Shown here: one piece after another, positions 37,832-45,193 of the stretch | Numbering within the stretch: the stretch's first letter is position 1 | How the letters are laid out: each line of letters begins with the position of its first letter | Assembly (NCBI RefSeq): GCF_017873175.1 | Contig: NZ_JAGGJW010000015.1 | Coordinates: 124,001 to 188,000 of the forward strand | Direction of reading: 5' to 3' | Origin: Neorhizobium petrolearium | Lineage (GTDB): Bacteria > Pseudomonadota > Alphaproteobacteria > Rhizobiales > Rhizobiaceae | Length of the DNA stretch: 64,000 nt | Made by a program: the position numbers and the translations under genes | The notes under the pieces: generated by a model | Told to the model about the DNA's origin: nothing | Database searches by the model: none | The model's input: only the letters and a program-made list of their open reading frames with translations

Positions 37832-39373
37832 TTGCCAAGTGAACGCATGATAAAAACTGATAAATCTCTCGTGTACGATGTGGTCGGATACGACGGTATT
37901 AGATATTTATCGTTCAGAAATTTTAATGATCCAGCATTTTATCAATATAAACTTGCTATAGAGGGGGATTCTTGGGCAAGTATTTTGTGGCCGTGGAGTA
38001 AATTATTTGGTTATAATCAAGCTTTTTCAAACATAATTGATGAAGATTTTCGGTTTTATATGAATAATGTCGGCTGGCCCGGAGATACGTTGGAGAATAT
38101 AGTCCATAAAACTTTCTCAAGAAACATTCAGCATGAAAGAGATAGAGGGCTACGTGTTCCTATTCAAAGCGGAATATTCGATTTTCTCATCCTCTCTGGA
38201 GGCGGCAATGATTTCCTTGGGGGTGGTGAACTTCAAAAATTCTTAAGACCGTATGTGCAGGGCGTAAGTGATCCTTGGGACTGCTTGGATAAACCGAAGG
38301 TTGACCGAATATTCAAGCGAATTCGAACTGCATACTTGAGGCTAATTGAGGCTGTTAATCTCTGGTCGGGGCGAACGCACATCTTTCTACATGGTTACGA
38401 TCATGCAGTACCGCGCCATGGTGGTCGCTGGTTGGGAGAGCCGTTCTCTTCCAGAGGCTATAACCCGGACCTAAAGATTTGCACCAATATCGTAAAAGTC
38501 CTCGTCGACCGAATGTACGAGACGCTTGGTCAGATAGCCGCCCAGAATCGACGCGTCCATGTCGTTGATGTGCGTGGCTGCTGCAAAGGCAACTGGCATG
38601 ACGAACTGCATCCCAACCTTCCTGCAGCGAGACTTGTTGCGCAGAGGTTCATTTCATCAATGGTTGGGGTCTCAAAGCGAAGCGACCTGCACGCGGATGT
38701 AATGCATGTGAGAGGGAGGTCAAAAATGGACGCGGATTGCATCGAGAAATTAATCGAACTTGGAAGTAGCAGGCGAAGCATTGCTGAAGTACACAGACGA
38801 GCCGCGCGATATATGGAAGGATCGGGATATCAGTTTCCGACAAAGTCATGTGCTGCAACCCTAAGCGCATTTCTACAGATGGCGGACATCCCTATCAGAA
38901 CGACCCTCGGCGCTGGAAGATTGGCAGAGCGAATTGAAGAGGACCGAGGTTGGCTGCGCGTCGAAGTCGGGCGGCAAGAGCCAGGTGATGTTGGCGTAAC
39001 GTACGACACCTCCGACCCGCCGGGGGCTGACCATATCTACTTGGTGGTTGGCGTCCACGATGCAGACCTGATGACGATTGCTGACAACCAGGCGCCCAGA
39101 CCCCATGAACGATATGCAAGTGGTAGAGGAAGGACACGTACCAGATACTTCCTTCGCGCACCCGGAATACGAATTTTCCGGGATATGGATGAGCTGGAAC
39201 AGATCGATTACTCGATCTACCCATTCGAAGACGAAGATACGAACGGATTGGAAGATCCGACGGCCGAACCGCCGAGCCGCAGACTGAAGGGCGGTGCTCC
39301 AATCAGCGATGACATGGTAGAGAAGATTGCTCAACGAGTGGCTGCAATTATCGAGGGTCGGGCAAAGAAGTAA
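37832..39373 (+). CDS. Putative SGNH hydrolase fused to a papain/NlpC-like cysteine-hydrolase domain
   Basis: A 513-residue protein of no recognised named family. Residues 40-275 look like an SGNH hydrolase: EGDSW (Ser47) as block I, a Gly in NVGWPGD, SGGGNDF (124-127) as block III and HDELHPN (D257, H260) as block V. Residues about 325-450 carry a Cys-His-Asp/Asn series, KSCAATLSAF (C340), ADHIYLVVGV (H401) and IADNQAP (D418/N419), spaced as in NlpC/P60 or CHAP hydrolases. There is no signal peptide. The start is TTG with AGGAG at 8 bases; an ATG at 37847 is possible. The 5' third is A+T-rich (17 of 60 bases G+C at 37981-38040) and the 3' end is not (40 of 60 at 39241-39300). Acquired or recombinant origin is inferred. 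Confidence 0.75.
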   Translation: MPSERMIKTDKSLVYDVVGYDGIRYLSFRNFNDPAFYQYKLAIEGDSWASILWPWSKLFGYNQAFSNIIDEDFRFYMNNVGWPGDTLENIVHKTFSRNIQHERDRGLRVPIQSGIFDFLILSGGGNDFLGGGELQKFLRPYVQGVSDPWDCLDKPKVDRIFKRIRTAYLRLIEAVNLWSGRTHIFLHGYDHAVPRHGGRWLGEPFSSRGYNPDLKICTNIVKVLVDRMYETLGQIAAQNRRVHVVDVRGCCKGNWHDELHPNLPAARLVAQRFISSMVGVSKRSDLHADVMHVRGRSKMDADCIEKLIELGSSRRSIAEVHRRAARYMEGSGYQFPTKSCAATLSAFLQMADIPIRTTLGAGRLAERIEEDRGWLRVEVGRQEPGDVGVTYDTSDPPGADHIYLVVGVHDADLMTIADNQAPRPHERYASGRGRTRTRYFLRAPGIRIFRDMDELEQIDYSIYPFEDEDTNGLEDPTAEPPSRRLKGGAPISDDMVEKIAQRVAAIIEGRAKK

Positions 39374-39394
39374 GAGCACGTCAGGAACTTCCAC

Positions 39395-39422
39395 AGCCCG
39401 ATCAGAAACCTTTGATCGGGCT
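39395..39422 (+). terminator. Hairpin after the fusion gene
   Basis: AGCCCGATCA, an 8-base loop and TGATCGGGCT form a 10-bp perfect stem 21 bases after the stop codon. There is no U-tract, so it may end transcription poorly. Confidence 0.5.
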
Positions 39423-39557
39423 CAAAGTTCATACTGCTCACTATGGGCTAAAATGATATAGTTAACGTTTGGTTGCGGTGCCGCACCAAGCCTGGAATGT
39501 CGCCGTTACGGTGCAAAGTTGATGGACTTCGAATATAAAAAACGCTAAGGCTTCACC

Positions 39558-40553
39558 ATGATCAAGAGAGCTTTGCAACTCGTCGAACATGATGTCGTCG
39601 ACTCCGCGCTGAGGACCATTGCCTTTGGAAAACAAGGGCTTGATGCGCTGGATGATGCCCTCCAGAATGGCCTGGGCGATCGCTTTCGCAATGCAGTGGA
39701 GATCATCGGTGGCATCGACGGCCGGGTCATCGTGACCGGTGTCGGCAAGAGCGGCCATATCGGCCGGAAGATCGCTGCGAGCCTTGCATCGACCGGCACG
39801 CCCGCCTTCTTCGTCCATCCCGTGGAAGCCAATCACGGCGATCTCGGCATGATTACCACAGGGGATGTGGTGCTGGCTCTCTCCTGGAGCGGCGAGACCG
39901 CAGAATTGCAGGGCATCGTCTCCTTCACCAGGCGTTTCTCCGTTCCGCTGATCGCGATGACCGCCGGCGAGGTTTCGACGCTCGCGCGGGAGGCCGATGT
40001 CGTGCTGCTTCTGCCCAAAGAGCAGGAGGCCTGTCCGCATGGTCTTGCGCCGACCACGTCGACGCTGATGCAGCTTGCCATGGGTGATGCGCTCGCCGTC
40101 GCTCTTCTGGAAGCGCGCGGCTTCTCGGCAACCGATTTCCGTGTCTATCATCCGGGCGGCAAACTCGGCGCAATGCTCTCGCATGTCAGCGATCTCATGC
40201 ATACCGGTGACCGGATTCCGCTGGTGAAGAAGGGCGTCACCATGCCCGAGGCCATTCAGGAACTGTCGCGCAAGCGTTTCGGCTGCGTCGGCGTGGTCGA
40301 TGAGGAAGGATGCCTTTGCGGCGTCGTCACCGATGGCGATATCGCCCGGCACCTGGACCTCGACCTCCGTCAGACGCCGGTCGATGACGTGATGACGACA
40401 AGCCCGAAGACGGTCGGCAAGGAAACGCTCGCGACGGCGGCCATGGCGCTTCTCAACAAGCACAGCATCGGCGCGCTCATCGTCATCGACGCGGAGCGCA
40501 AGCCCGTCGGCATCGTGCATTTCCACGATCTCCTGCGCGTCGGCGTCGCCTGA
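39558..40553 (+). CDS. kdsD: Arabinose-5-phosphate isomerase (KpsF/GutQ family)
   Basis: A 331-residue protein: a SIS domain (about 40-175) with VIVTGVGKSGHIGRKIAASLASTG, FFVHPVEANHGDLG and ALSWSGETAEL, then two CBS domains (about 205-330; VSDLMHTGDRIPLV, then VDDVMTTSPKTVGKETL). It interconverts ribulose-5-phosphate and arabinose-5-phosphate, the first step toward Kdo for lipopolysaccharide. Convergent with nfeD, 13 bases apart. Confidence 0.95.
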   Translation: MIKRALQLVEHDVVDSALRTIAFGKQGLDALDDALQNGLGDRFRNAVEIIGGIDGRVIVTGVGKSGHIGRKIAASLASTGTPAFFVHPVEANHGDLGMITTGDVVLALSWSGETAELQGIVSFTRRFSVPLIAMTAGEVSTLAREADVVLLLPKEQEACPHGLAPTTSTLMQLAMGDALAVALLEARGFSATDFRVYHPGGKLGAMLSHVSDLMHTGDRIPLVKKGVTMPEAIQELSRKRFGCVGVVDEEGCLCGVVTDGDIARHLDLDLRQTPVDDVMTTSPKTVGKETLATAAMALLNKHSIGALIVIDAERKPVGIVHFHDLLRVGVA

Positions 40554-40566
40554 TTCCGGAAAGAGT

Positions 40567-41025
40567 TCAGTCCGCCTCGACCGTCAGGTCACGACCGCTG
40601 GCGGTCACCACCTTCACGCGTGTGCCGGCCGGCAGGTCGGGCCCCATGACCGGCCACCAGGTATCGTCCAGGCGGATGCGGCCGCGTCCTTCCGTGATCG
40701 GTTCGTGGAGAGTGGCCGTGCGGCCGATCAGACTTTCGCCGCGCCGGTTCAGGAGAGGCTCGTCGCTTGCCTGGTCGCGGCCGGCGTAGAAGCGGCGGCC
40801 GGCGAGGGCAAAGCCGATCGAGAGCACGGCAAAAAGCAGCCACTGGATCTGCCAACTCCAGAAATTCGTATTCCAGAGCATGAGCGACAACGCGCCCACG
40901 ACGATCGCGGCGGCGCCGATCCAGATCAGAAACACGCCGGGAGCGGCAAGTTCGGCGGCCAGCAGGATGAGGCCGAGAATCCACCAGCTCCAGGGACCGA
41001 GACCGCTCACCAAGTCGTAGATCAT
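40567..41025 (-). CDS. NfeD-family membrane protein
   Basis: A 152-residue protein with three hydrophobic helices in the first 75 residues (WWILGLILLAAELAAPGVFL) and a C-terminal OB-fold NfeD domain (LIGRTATLHEPITEGRGRIR, then WPVMGPDLPAGTRVKVV). Short NfeD proteins pair with stomatin/prohibitin-type SPFH proteins, and here the partner gene lies 4 bases upstream. Likely a membrane microdomain complex. Confidence 0.92.
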   Translation of the reverse strand: MIYDLVSGLGPWSWWILGLILLAAELAAPGVFLIWIGAAAIVVGALSLMLWNTNFWSWQIQWLLFAVLSIGFALAGRRFYAGRDQASDEPLLNRRGESLIGRTATLHEPITEGRGRIRLDDTWWPVMGPDLPAGTRVKVVTASGRDLTVEAD

Positions 41026-41029
41026 GGCT

Positions 41030-42064
41030 TCAAGTCTCGGACGAGGACGATGTCGTGTTGAACGGACTGACCGCCGGCGTCGTGCGCGAGCCGCCCTGCG
41101 GGCGTGGTGGCGCCGGCGGGCGGGGTGGTTGTGTCGGTGCCGGGCCGTCGCCGAAGACTTCCTTGGCGATCGCGCCGATGCCGCCGAGCGAGCCGATGAT
41201 GGAGGAGGCTTCGAGCGGCATCAGTACGATCTTGGCGTTCGTCGCCCTGCCGATCTCCACCAATGCCTCGGTGTATTTCTGCGCCACGAAATAGTTGATG
41301 GCCTGCACGTCGCCAGCGGCAATCGCCTCGGAGACGACCTGTGTCGCCTTGGCTTCGGCCTCTGCCAGCCGTTCGCGAGCCTCGGCCTCCCGGAAAGCGG
41401 CCTCGCGTTCCCCCTCGGCCTTCAGCACGGCCGCCTGCTTGGCGCCCTCCGCGCGGAGAATCTGGGCGCTGCGGGAGCCTTCTGCTTCGAGGATCTGGGC
41501 ACGCTTCTCGCGCTCGGCCTTCATCTGCCGTCCCATGGATTCGACGAGGTCGGCCGGTGGCTGGATATCCTTGATCTCGACTCGAGTCACCTTGATGCCC
41601 CAGGGACCAACGGCTTCGTCGACGACGCGTAACAGCCGCTCGTTGATCACCTCGCGGTTCGACAGCAGTTCGTCGAGATCCATCGAGCCCATGACCGAGC
41701 GGATATTGGTCATGGTGAGGTTCTGGATGGCGTTTTCGAGGTTGGAGATCTGATAGGCCGCCTGCGCCGGGTTCAGCACCTGATAGAAGGCGACGGCATC
41801 AGCCGAGACGCTCGCATTGTCCTTGGTGATGACTTCCTGAGTCGGGATGTCGAGCACCTGTTCCATGACGTTCATCCGGACGCCGATGCGTTCGATGAAC
41901 GGCGTGATCAGGCTAAGCCCTGGTTCGAGCGTGCGGGTGTAACGACCGAAGCGCTCCACGGTATAACGATAGCCCTGCGGCACCGTCTTGATCGCAGCGA
42001 ACAGGATCAGGATGGCCAGAATGACCAGCGCGATCACGACGATATCGAAGCCACCCAAACCCAT
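41030..42064 (-). CDS. SPFH/band-7 domain protein (QmcA/stomatin-like)
   Basis: A protein of about 344 residues with one N-terminal membrane helix (FDIVVIALVILAILILFA), the SPFH domain (TVPQGYRYTVERFGRYTRTL, then ALVEIGRATNAKIVLMP) and a central charged coiled coil of ERLAEAEAKA type. The C-terminal tail is Pro-rich (PTQPPRPPAPPRPQGG). Start at the ATG preceded by GGGAGAAG; an upstream TTG-type extension is rejected. It forms an operon with nfeD, the standard pair for membrane-quality control. Confidence 0.94.
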   Translation of the reverse strand: MGLGGFDIVVIALVILAILILFAAIKTVPQGYRYTVERFGRYTRTLEPGLSLITPFIERIGVRMNVMEQVLDIPTQEVITKDNASVSADAVAFYQVLNPAQAAYQISNLENAIQNLTMTNIRSVMGSMDLDELLSNREVINERLLRVVDEAVGPWGIKVTRVEIKDIQPPADLVESMGRQMKAEREKRAQILEAEGSRSAQILRAEGAKQAAVLKAEGEREAAFREAEARERLAEAEAKATQVVSEAIAAGDVQAINYFVAQKYTEALVEIGRATNAKIVLMPLEASSIIGSLGGIGAIAKEVFGDGPAPTQPPRPPAPPRPQGGSRTTPAVSPFNTTSSSSET

Positions 42065-42201
42065 TTCACTTCTCCCGCTTCCTCGAATGGCGCCGATCCT
42101 ATTCAACGGTTCGCCTATTCACAAGCGCGCCGCCAGCGTCTAAAGGAACGGCGTTGAAATACCGGTCGCAGCCTACCCGGTCAAAACAAGGACACCTGAT
42201 C

Positions 42202-42912
42202 ATGAAAACCATCGTCGTCTGCTCCGGCGGACTGGATTCCGTTTCGCTTGCCCACAGGATCGCGGCGGAACACGAACTTCTCGGACTCATCTCCTTCGAC
42301 TACGGCCAGCGGCATCGCAAGGAACTCGACTTCGCCGCCGCCTGCGCTGCCCGTCTCTGCGTCTTCCATCAGATCATCGACATGCGCTCGATCGGCAGCC
42401 AGCTTTCGGGCTCGGCGCTCACCGACGACGTCGCAGTGCCGGACGGGCACTATGCCGAGGAGACGATGCGTATCACAGTCGTGCCGAACCGCAACGCGAT
42501 CATGCTCGCCGTCGCATTCGGGGTTGCCGCCGCAAGAGGGGCCGAAGCGGTGGCAATCGCCGTGCACGGAGGCGACCACTTCATCTATCCCGATTGCCGG
42601 CCGGGCTTCATCGACGCCTTCCAGATCATGCAGAACCATGCGCTGGAGGGCTATGCTTCGGTGAAGCTGCTTGCTCCCTACGTCAATGGATCGAAGGCGG
42701 ATATCGTCATCGACGGTGCGCGACACGGCACGCCGTTTGCGGAAACCTGGTCCTGTTACAAGGGCGGGATGCGCCATTGCGGCCGCTGTGGCACCTGCGT
42801 CGAAAGGCGAGAGGCCTTCCATCTCGCCGATGTTCCCGATTCCACGGATTACGAGGACCCGGATTTCTGGAAAGCCGCGACCGAGGCGTTCAGGGCGGAG
42901 GAGGTGCGCTGA
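42202..42912 (+). CDS. queC: 7-cyano-7-deazaguanine (preQ0) synthase
   Basis: A 236-residue ATP-dependent ligase. The PP-loop is VVCSGGLDSVS; FDYGQRHRKEL and VPNRNAIMLAVAFGVAA follow. The zinc site lies in CYKGGMRHCGRCGTCVERREAF. It converts 7-carboxy-7-deazaguanine to preQ0 in queuosine synthesis. The chosen ATG has AAGGA at 9 bases. The stop overlaps the queD ATG (TGATG). No preQ1 riboswitch was seen in the 137 bases before it. Confidence 0.96.
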   Translation: MKTIVVCSGGLDSVSLAHRIAAEHELLGLISFDYGQRHRKELDFAAACAARLCVFHQIIDMRSIGSQLSGSALTDDVAVPDGHYAEETMRITVVPNRNAIMLAVAFGVAAARGAEAVAIAVHGGDHFIYPDCRPGFIDAFQIMQNHALEGYASVKLLAPYVNGSKADIVIDGARHGTPFAETWSCYKGGMRHCGRCGTCVERREAFHLADVPDSTDYEDPDFWKAATEAFRAEEVR

Positions 42913-43268
42913 TGTACCGGATCACCAAGGAGTTCCATTTCTCCGCCTCGCATCAGCTCTCGCATCTGCCCGCCGACCATCAATGTGCGCGGCTGCACGG
43001 CCACAACTATGTCGTCGTGGTGGAGCTTGCGGCAGCCGAACTCAACGACCATGGTTTCGTGCGCGATTATCACGAGCTTGCGCCACTCAAACGCTACATC
43101 GACGACGCGTTCGATCACCGGCATCTGAACGACGTGCTGGGGCACGACCGCGTGACATCGGAATGTCTCGCCCGGCATTTCTATGACTGGTGCAGACAAA
43201 GGCTGCCGGAGACAGCTGCCGTGCGCGTCAGCGAGACGTCGAAAACCTGGGCGGAATACCGGCCGTGA
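42912..43268 (+). CDS. queD: 6-carboxytetrahydropterin synthase
   Basis: A 118-residue PTPS-family enzyme with EFHFSASHQL and CARLHGHNYVVVVEL (zinc His residues and catalytic Cys), FVRDYHELAPLKRYIDDAFDHRHLND and RVSETSKTWAEY. It converts dihydroneopterin triphosphate to 6-carboxytetrahydropterin, the second step to preQ0. It overlaps both neighbours by 1 and 4 bases. Confidence 0.95.
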   Translation: MYRITKEFHFSASHQLSHLPADHQCARLHGHNYVVVVELAAAELNDHGFVRDYHELAPLKRYIDDAFDHRHLNDVLGHDRVTSECLARHFYDWCRQRLPETAAVRVSETSKTWAEYRP

Positions 43269-43999
43269 GCGTCTCGGACGCGCGGATACGGGTGAGCGAA
43301 ATCTTCGGCCCGACGATCCAGGGGGAGGGGGTTCTGATCGGCCAGCCGACCGTCTTCGTGCGGACGGGCGGGTGCGATTATCGCTGCTCATGGTGCGATA
43401 CGCTGCATGCGGTCGACAGTGCTTATCGCGATCAATGGGAGCTGATGGGCATCGAGGCGATCTGGACGGAGGTGCGGCGCCTGTCGGGCGGCGTGCCGCT
43501 GACAGTTTCGCTTTCCGGCGGCAATCCGGCGATCCAGCCGCTGGGGGCGCTGATTACGCGGGGTAAACGGGAAGGGTATCGTTTTGCCCTCGAAACGCAG
43601 GGGAGTATTGCCCGGGACTGGTTCTGCGACCTCGATACCCTGGTGCTGAGCCCCAAGCCGCCGTCTAGCGGCATGGAGACGGACTGGCGTGCGCTGGAAG
43701 ACTGTCTGGGGATGGCGGCGGGACGGCCGCAGATGGTGCTGAAGTTCGTAGTGTTCGACGATGCGGATTACGCCTTTGCCCGTGAGGCGGATGCACGCTT
43801 CCCGCAACTGTCCGTCTATTTGCAGCCGGGCAACCATACGCCACCGCCGCCGGACGACTACGAGGCCGTCGTCGACATCGACGGGATCATGGAGCGCATG
43901 CTCTGGCTCATTCAAAAGGTGACGGAAGACCGCTGGTTCGGCGTCCGTGTCCTGCCCCAACTGCATGTATTGCTATGGGGCAACCGGCGCGGCGTGTGA
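43265..43999 (+). CDS. queE: 7-carboxy-7-deazaguanine synthase
   Basis: A 244-residue radical-SAM enzyme. VSEIFGPTIQGEGVLIGQPT precedes the cluster CDYRCSWCD, then VSLSGGNPAIQPL and LSPKPPSSGM. It contracts carboxytetrahydropterin to CDG. The start is a GTG overlapping the queD stop (GTGA). With queC and queD it forms one tightly overlapped operon. Confidence 0.95.
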   Translation: MSVSDARIRVSEIFGPTIQGEGVLIGQPTVFVRTGGCDYRCSWCDTLHAVDSAYRDQWELMGIEAIWTEVRRLSGGVPLTVSLSGGNPAIQPLGALITRGKREGYRFALETQGSIARDWFCDLDTLVLSPKPPSSGMETDWRALEDCLGMAAGRPQMVLKFVVFDDADYAFAREADARFPQLSVYLQPGNHTPPPPDDYEAVVDIDGIMERMLWLIQKVTEDRWFGVRVLPQLHVLLWGNRRGV

Positions 44000-44016
44000 C
44001 GGGGCATCGGGAGAGA

Positions 44017-45051
44017 TCACACCCAGCCCTGGAGCTCGCGGCGCACGACCTTTTCGAGCACCGTCATGCCGCCTTCACTGTCGTTGAGGCAGGGGATGTG
44101 CACGAACTTTTCGCCGCCGTGATGCAGGAAGGTTTCGGCAGCCTCGCCGGCGATTTCTTCGAGCGTTTCCAGGCAATCGGAGACGAAGCCGGGATTGATG
44201 ACAGCGATCCGCTTCACACCTTCGCTTGCCAGTTTTTCGACCGTCTTGTCCGTATAGGGCTGCAGCCATTCCTCCGGCCCGAAGCGGGACTGGAAGGTGA
44301 GCATGAAGCTCTTCTCGCTTAGGCCGAGTGCCTCTCGCAGCAGCCGGCCCGTCTTTTGGCAATGACAATGGTAGGGGTCGCCAGCCTTGAAATAGGATTG
44401 CGGAATGCCGTGGAACGAGGCGATCAGCACTTCCGGTTCCCAGTCGAGCGTCGCATAGATCTGCCGTACCGAACTGGCGAGCGCTTCGATATAGGTCGGA
44501 TCGTCGTGATAGGGCGGCACCGTGCGGATCGCCGGCTGCCAGCGCAGTTTCATCAGGTGCTCGAAAGCCTTGTCGTTGACGGTTGCGGTGGTGGAGGCGG
44601 CATATTGCGGATAAAGCGGGAAGAGTACGATCTTCTCGCAGCCCTTGTCCTTCAGCGCGTCGATGCGTTCCGCGATCGAGGGCTTGCCGTAACGCATCGC
44701 CCAATCGACCACGACGTTCGGCAGATCCGTCAGACGCTCGCTCATCAGATCCGACTGATTGCGGGTATAGGTGCGCAGGAAGCTTTCGTTCAGATCCTTG
44801 TTCCAGATCGCCTCATAGGCCTTGCCGACCTTCTGCGGCCGCTTGTTCAGGACAATGCCGTAGAGGATCGGATACCAGTAAAGCCTGGACCATTCGATCA
44901 CCCGCCGGTCGGATAGAAACTCTGCGAGATAACGCCGCATCGGCCAGTAATCCGTGCCGTCCGGAGTGCCCAGATTGACAAGCAACACGCCGACCTTGCC
45001 GAAAGTCACTTTCGGATGATCGTGAGGCATGGAGGCGGATGGAGAAATCAT
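44017..45051 (-). CDS. hemH: Ferrochelatase
   Basis: A 344-residue enzyme with VGVLLVNLGTPDGTDYWPMRRYL, RYGKPSIAERIDAL, VLFPLYPQYAASTTATV, the catalytic His in LIASFHGIPQSYFKAGDPY and the Glu in FVSDCLETLEEIA. It inserts ferrous iron into protoporphyrin IX, the last step of haem synthesis. GGAAGGG lies 5 bases before the ATG at 45051. Convergent with queE. Confidence 0.96.
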   Translation of the reverse strand: MISPSASMPHDHPKVTFGKVGVLLVNLGTPDGTDYWPMRRYLAEFLSDRRVIEWSRLYWYPILYGIVLNKRPQKVGKAYEAIWNKDLNESFLRTYTRNQSDLMSERLTDLPNVVVDWAMRYGKPSIAERIDALKDKGCEKIVLFPLYPQYAASTTATVNDKAFEHLMKLRWQPAIRTVPPYHDDPTYIEALASSVRQIYATLDWEPEVLIASFHGIPQSYFKAGDPYHCHCQKTGRLLREALGLSEKSFMLTFQSRFGPEEWLQPYTDKTVEKLASEGVKRIAVINPGFVSDCLETLEEIAGEAAETFLHHGGEKFVHIPCLNDSEGGMTVLEKVVRRELQGWV

Positions 45052-45122
45052 GCGGACCCTTCCAAGGCTAAGCTTCTCAAGCGGCGACGAGGCACTTCGA
45101 CATTGCGGGTTTACTTAGAAAG

Positions 45123-45158
45123 AAATACCGGTCCGGGAAAGCCCGGACCGGTATTTTT
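45123..45158 (-). terminator. Strong bidirectional terminator
   Basis: AAATACCGGTCCGGG (45123-45137), loop AAAG and CCCGGACCGGTATTT (45142-45156) form a perfect 15-bp stem with U-runs on both sides. It ends the leftward nucleotidase transcript before the hemH promoter. Confidence 0.88.
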
Positions 45159-45193
45159 GATAAGAGACAAATTGTCCAGTTTGGGCCGAAAGC

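Noticed and set aside
39395..39422. Attachment-site-like perfect inverted repeat after the fusion gene
   Set aside because: No matching copy on the left side of the A+T-rich segment and no integrase; best read as a weak terminator hairpin.
42065..42201. Possible preQ1 riboswitch before queC
   Set aside because: The 137-base gap has no H-type pseudoknot pattern or A-rich tail that I could pair; only a ribosome site is evident.
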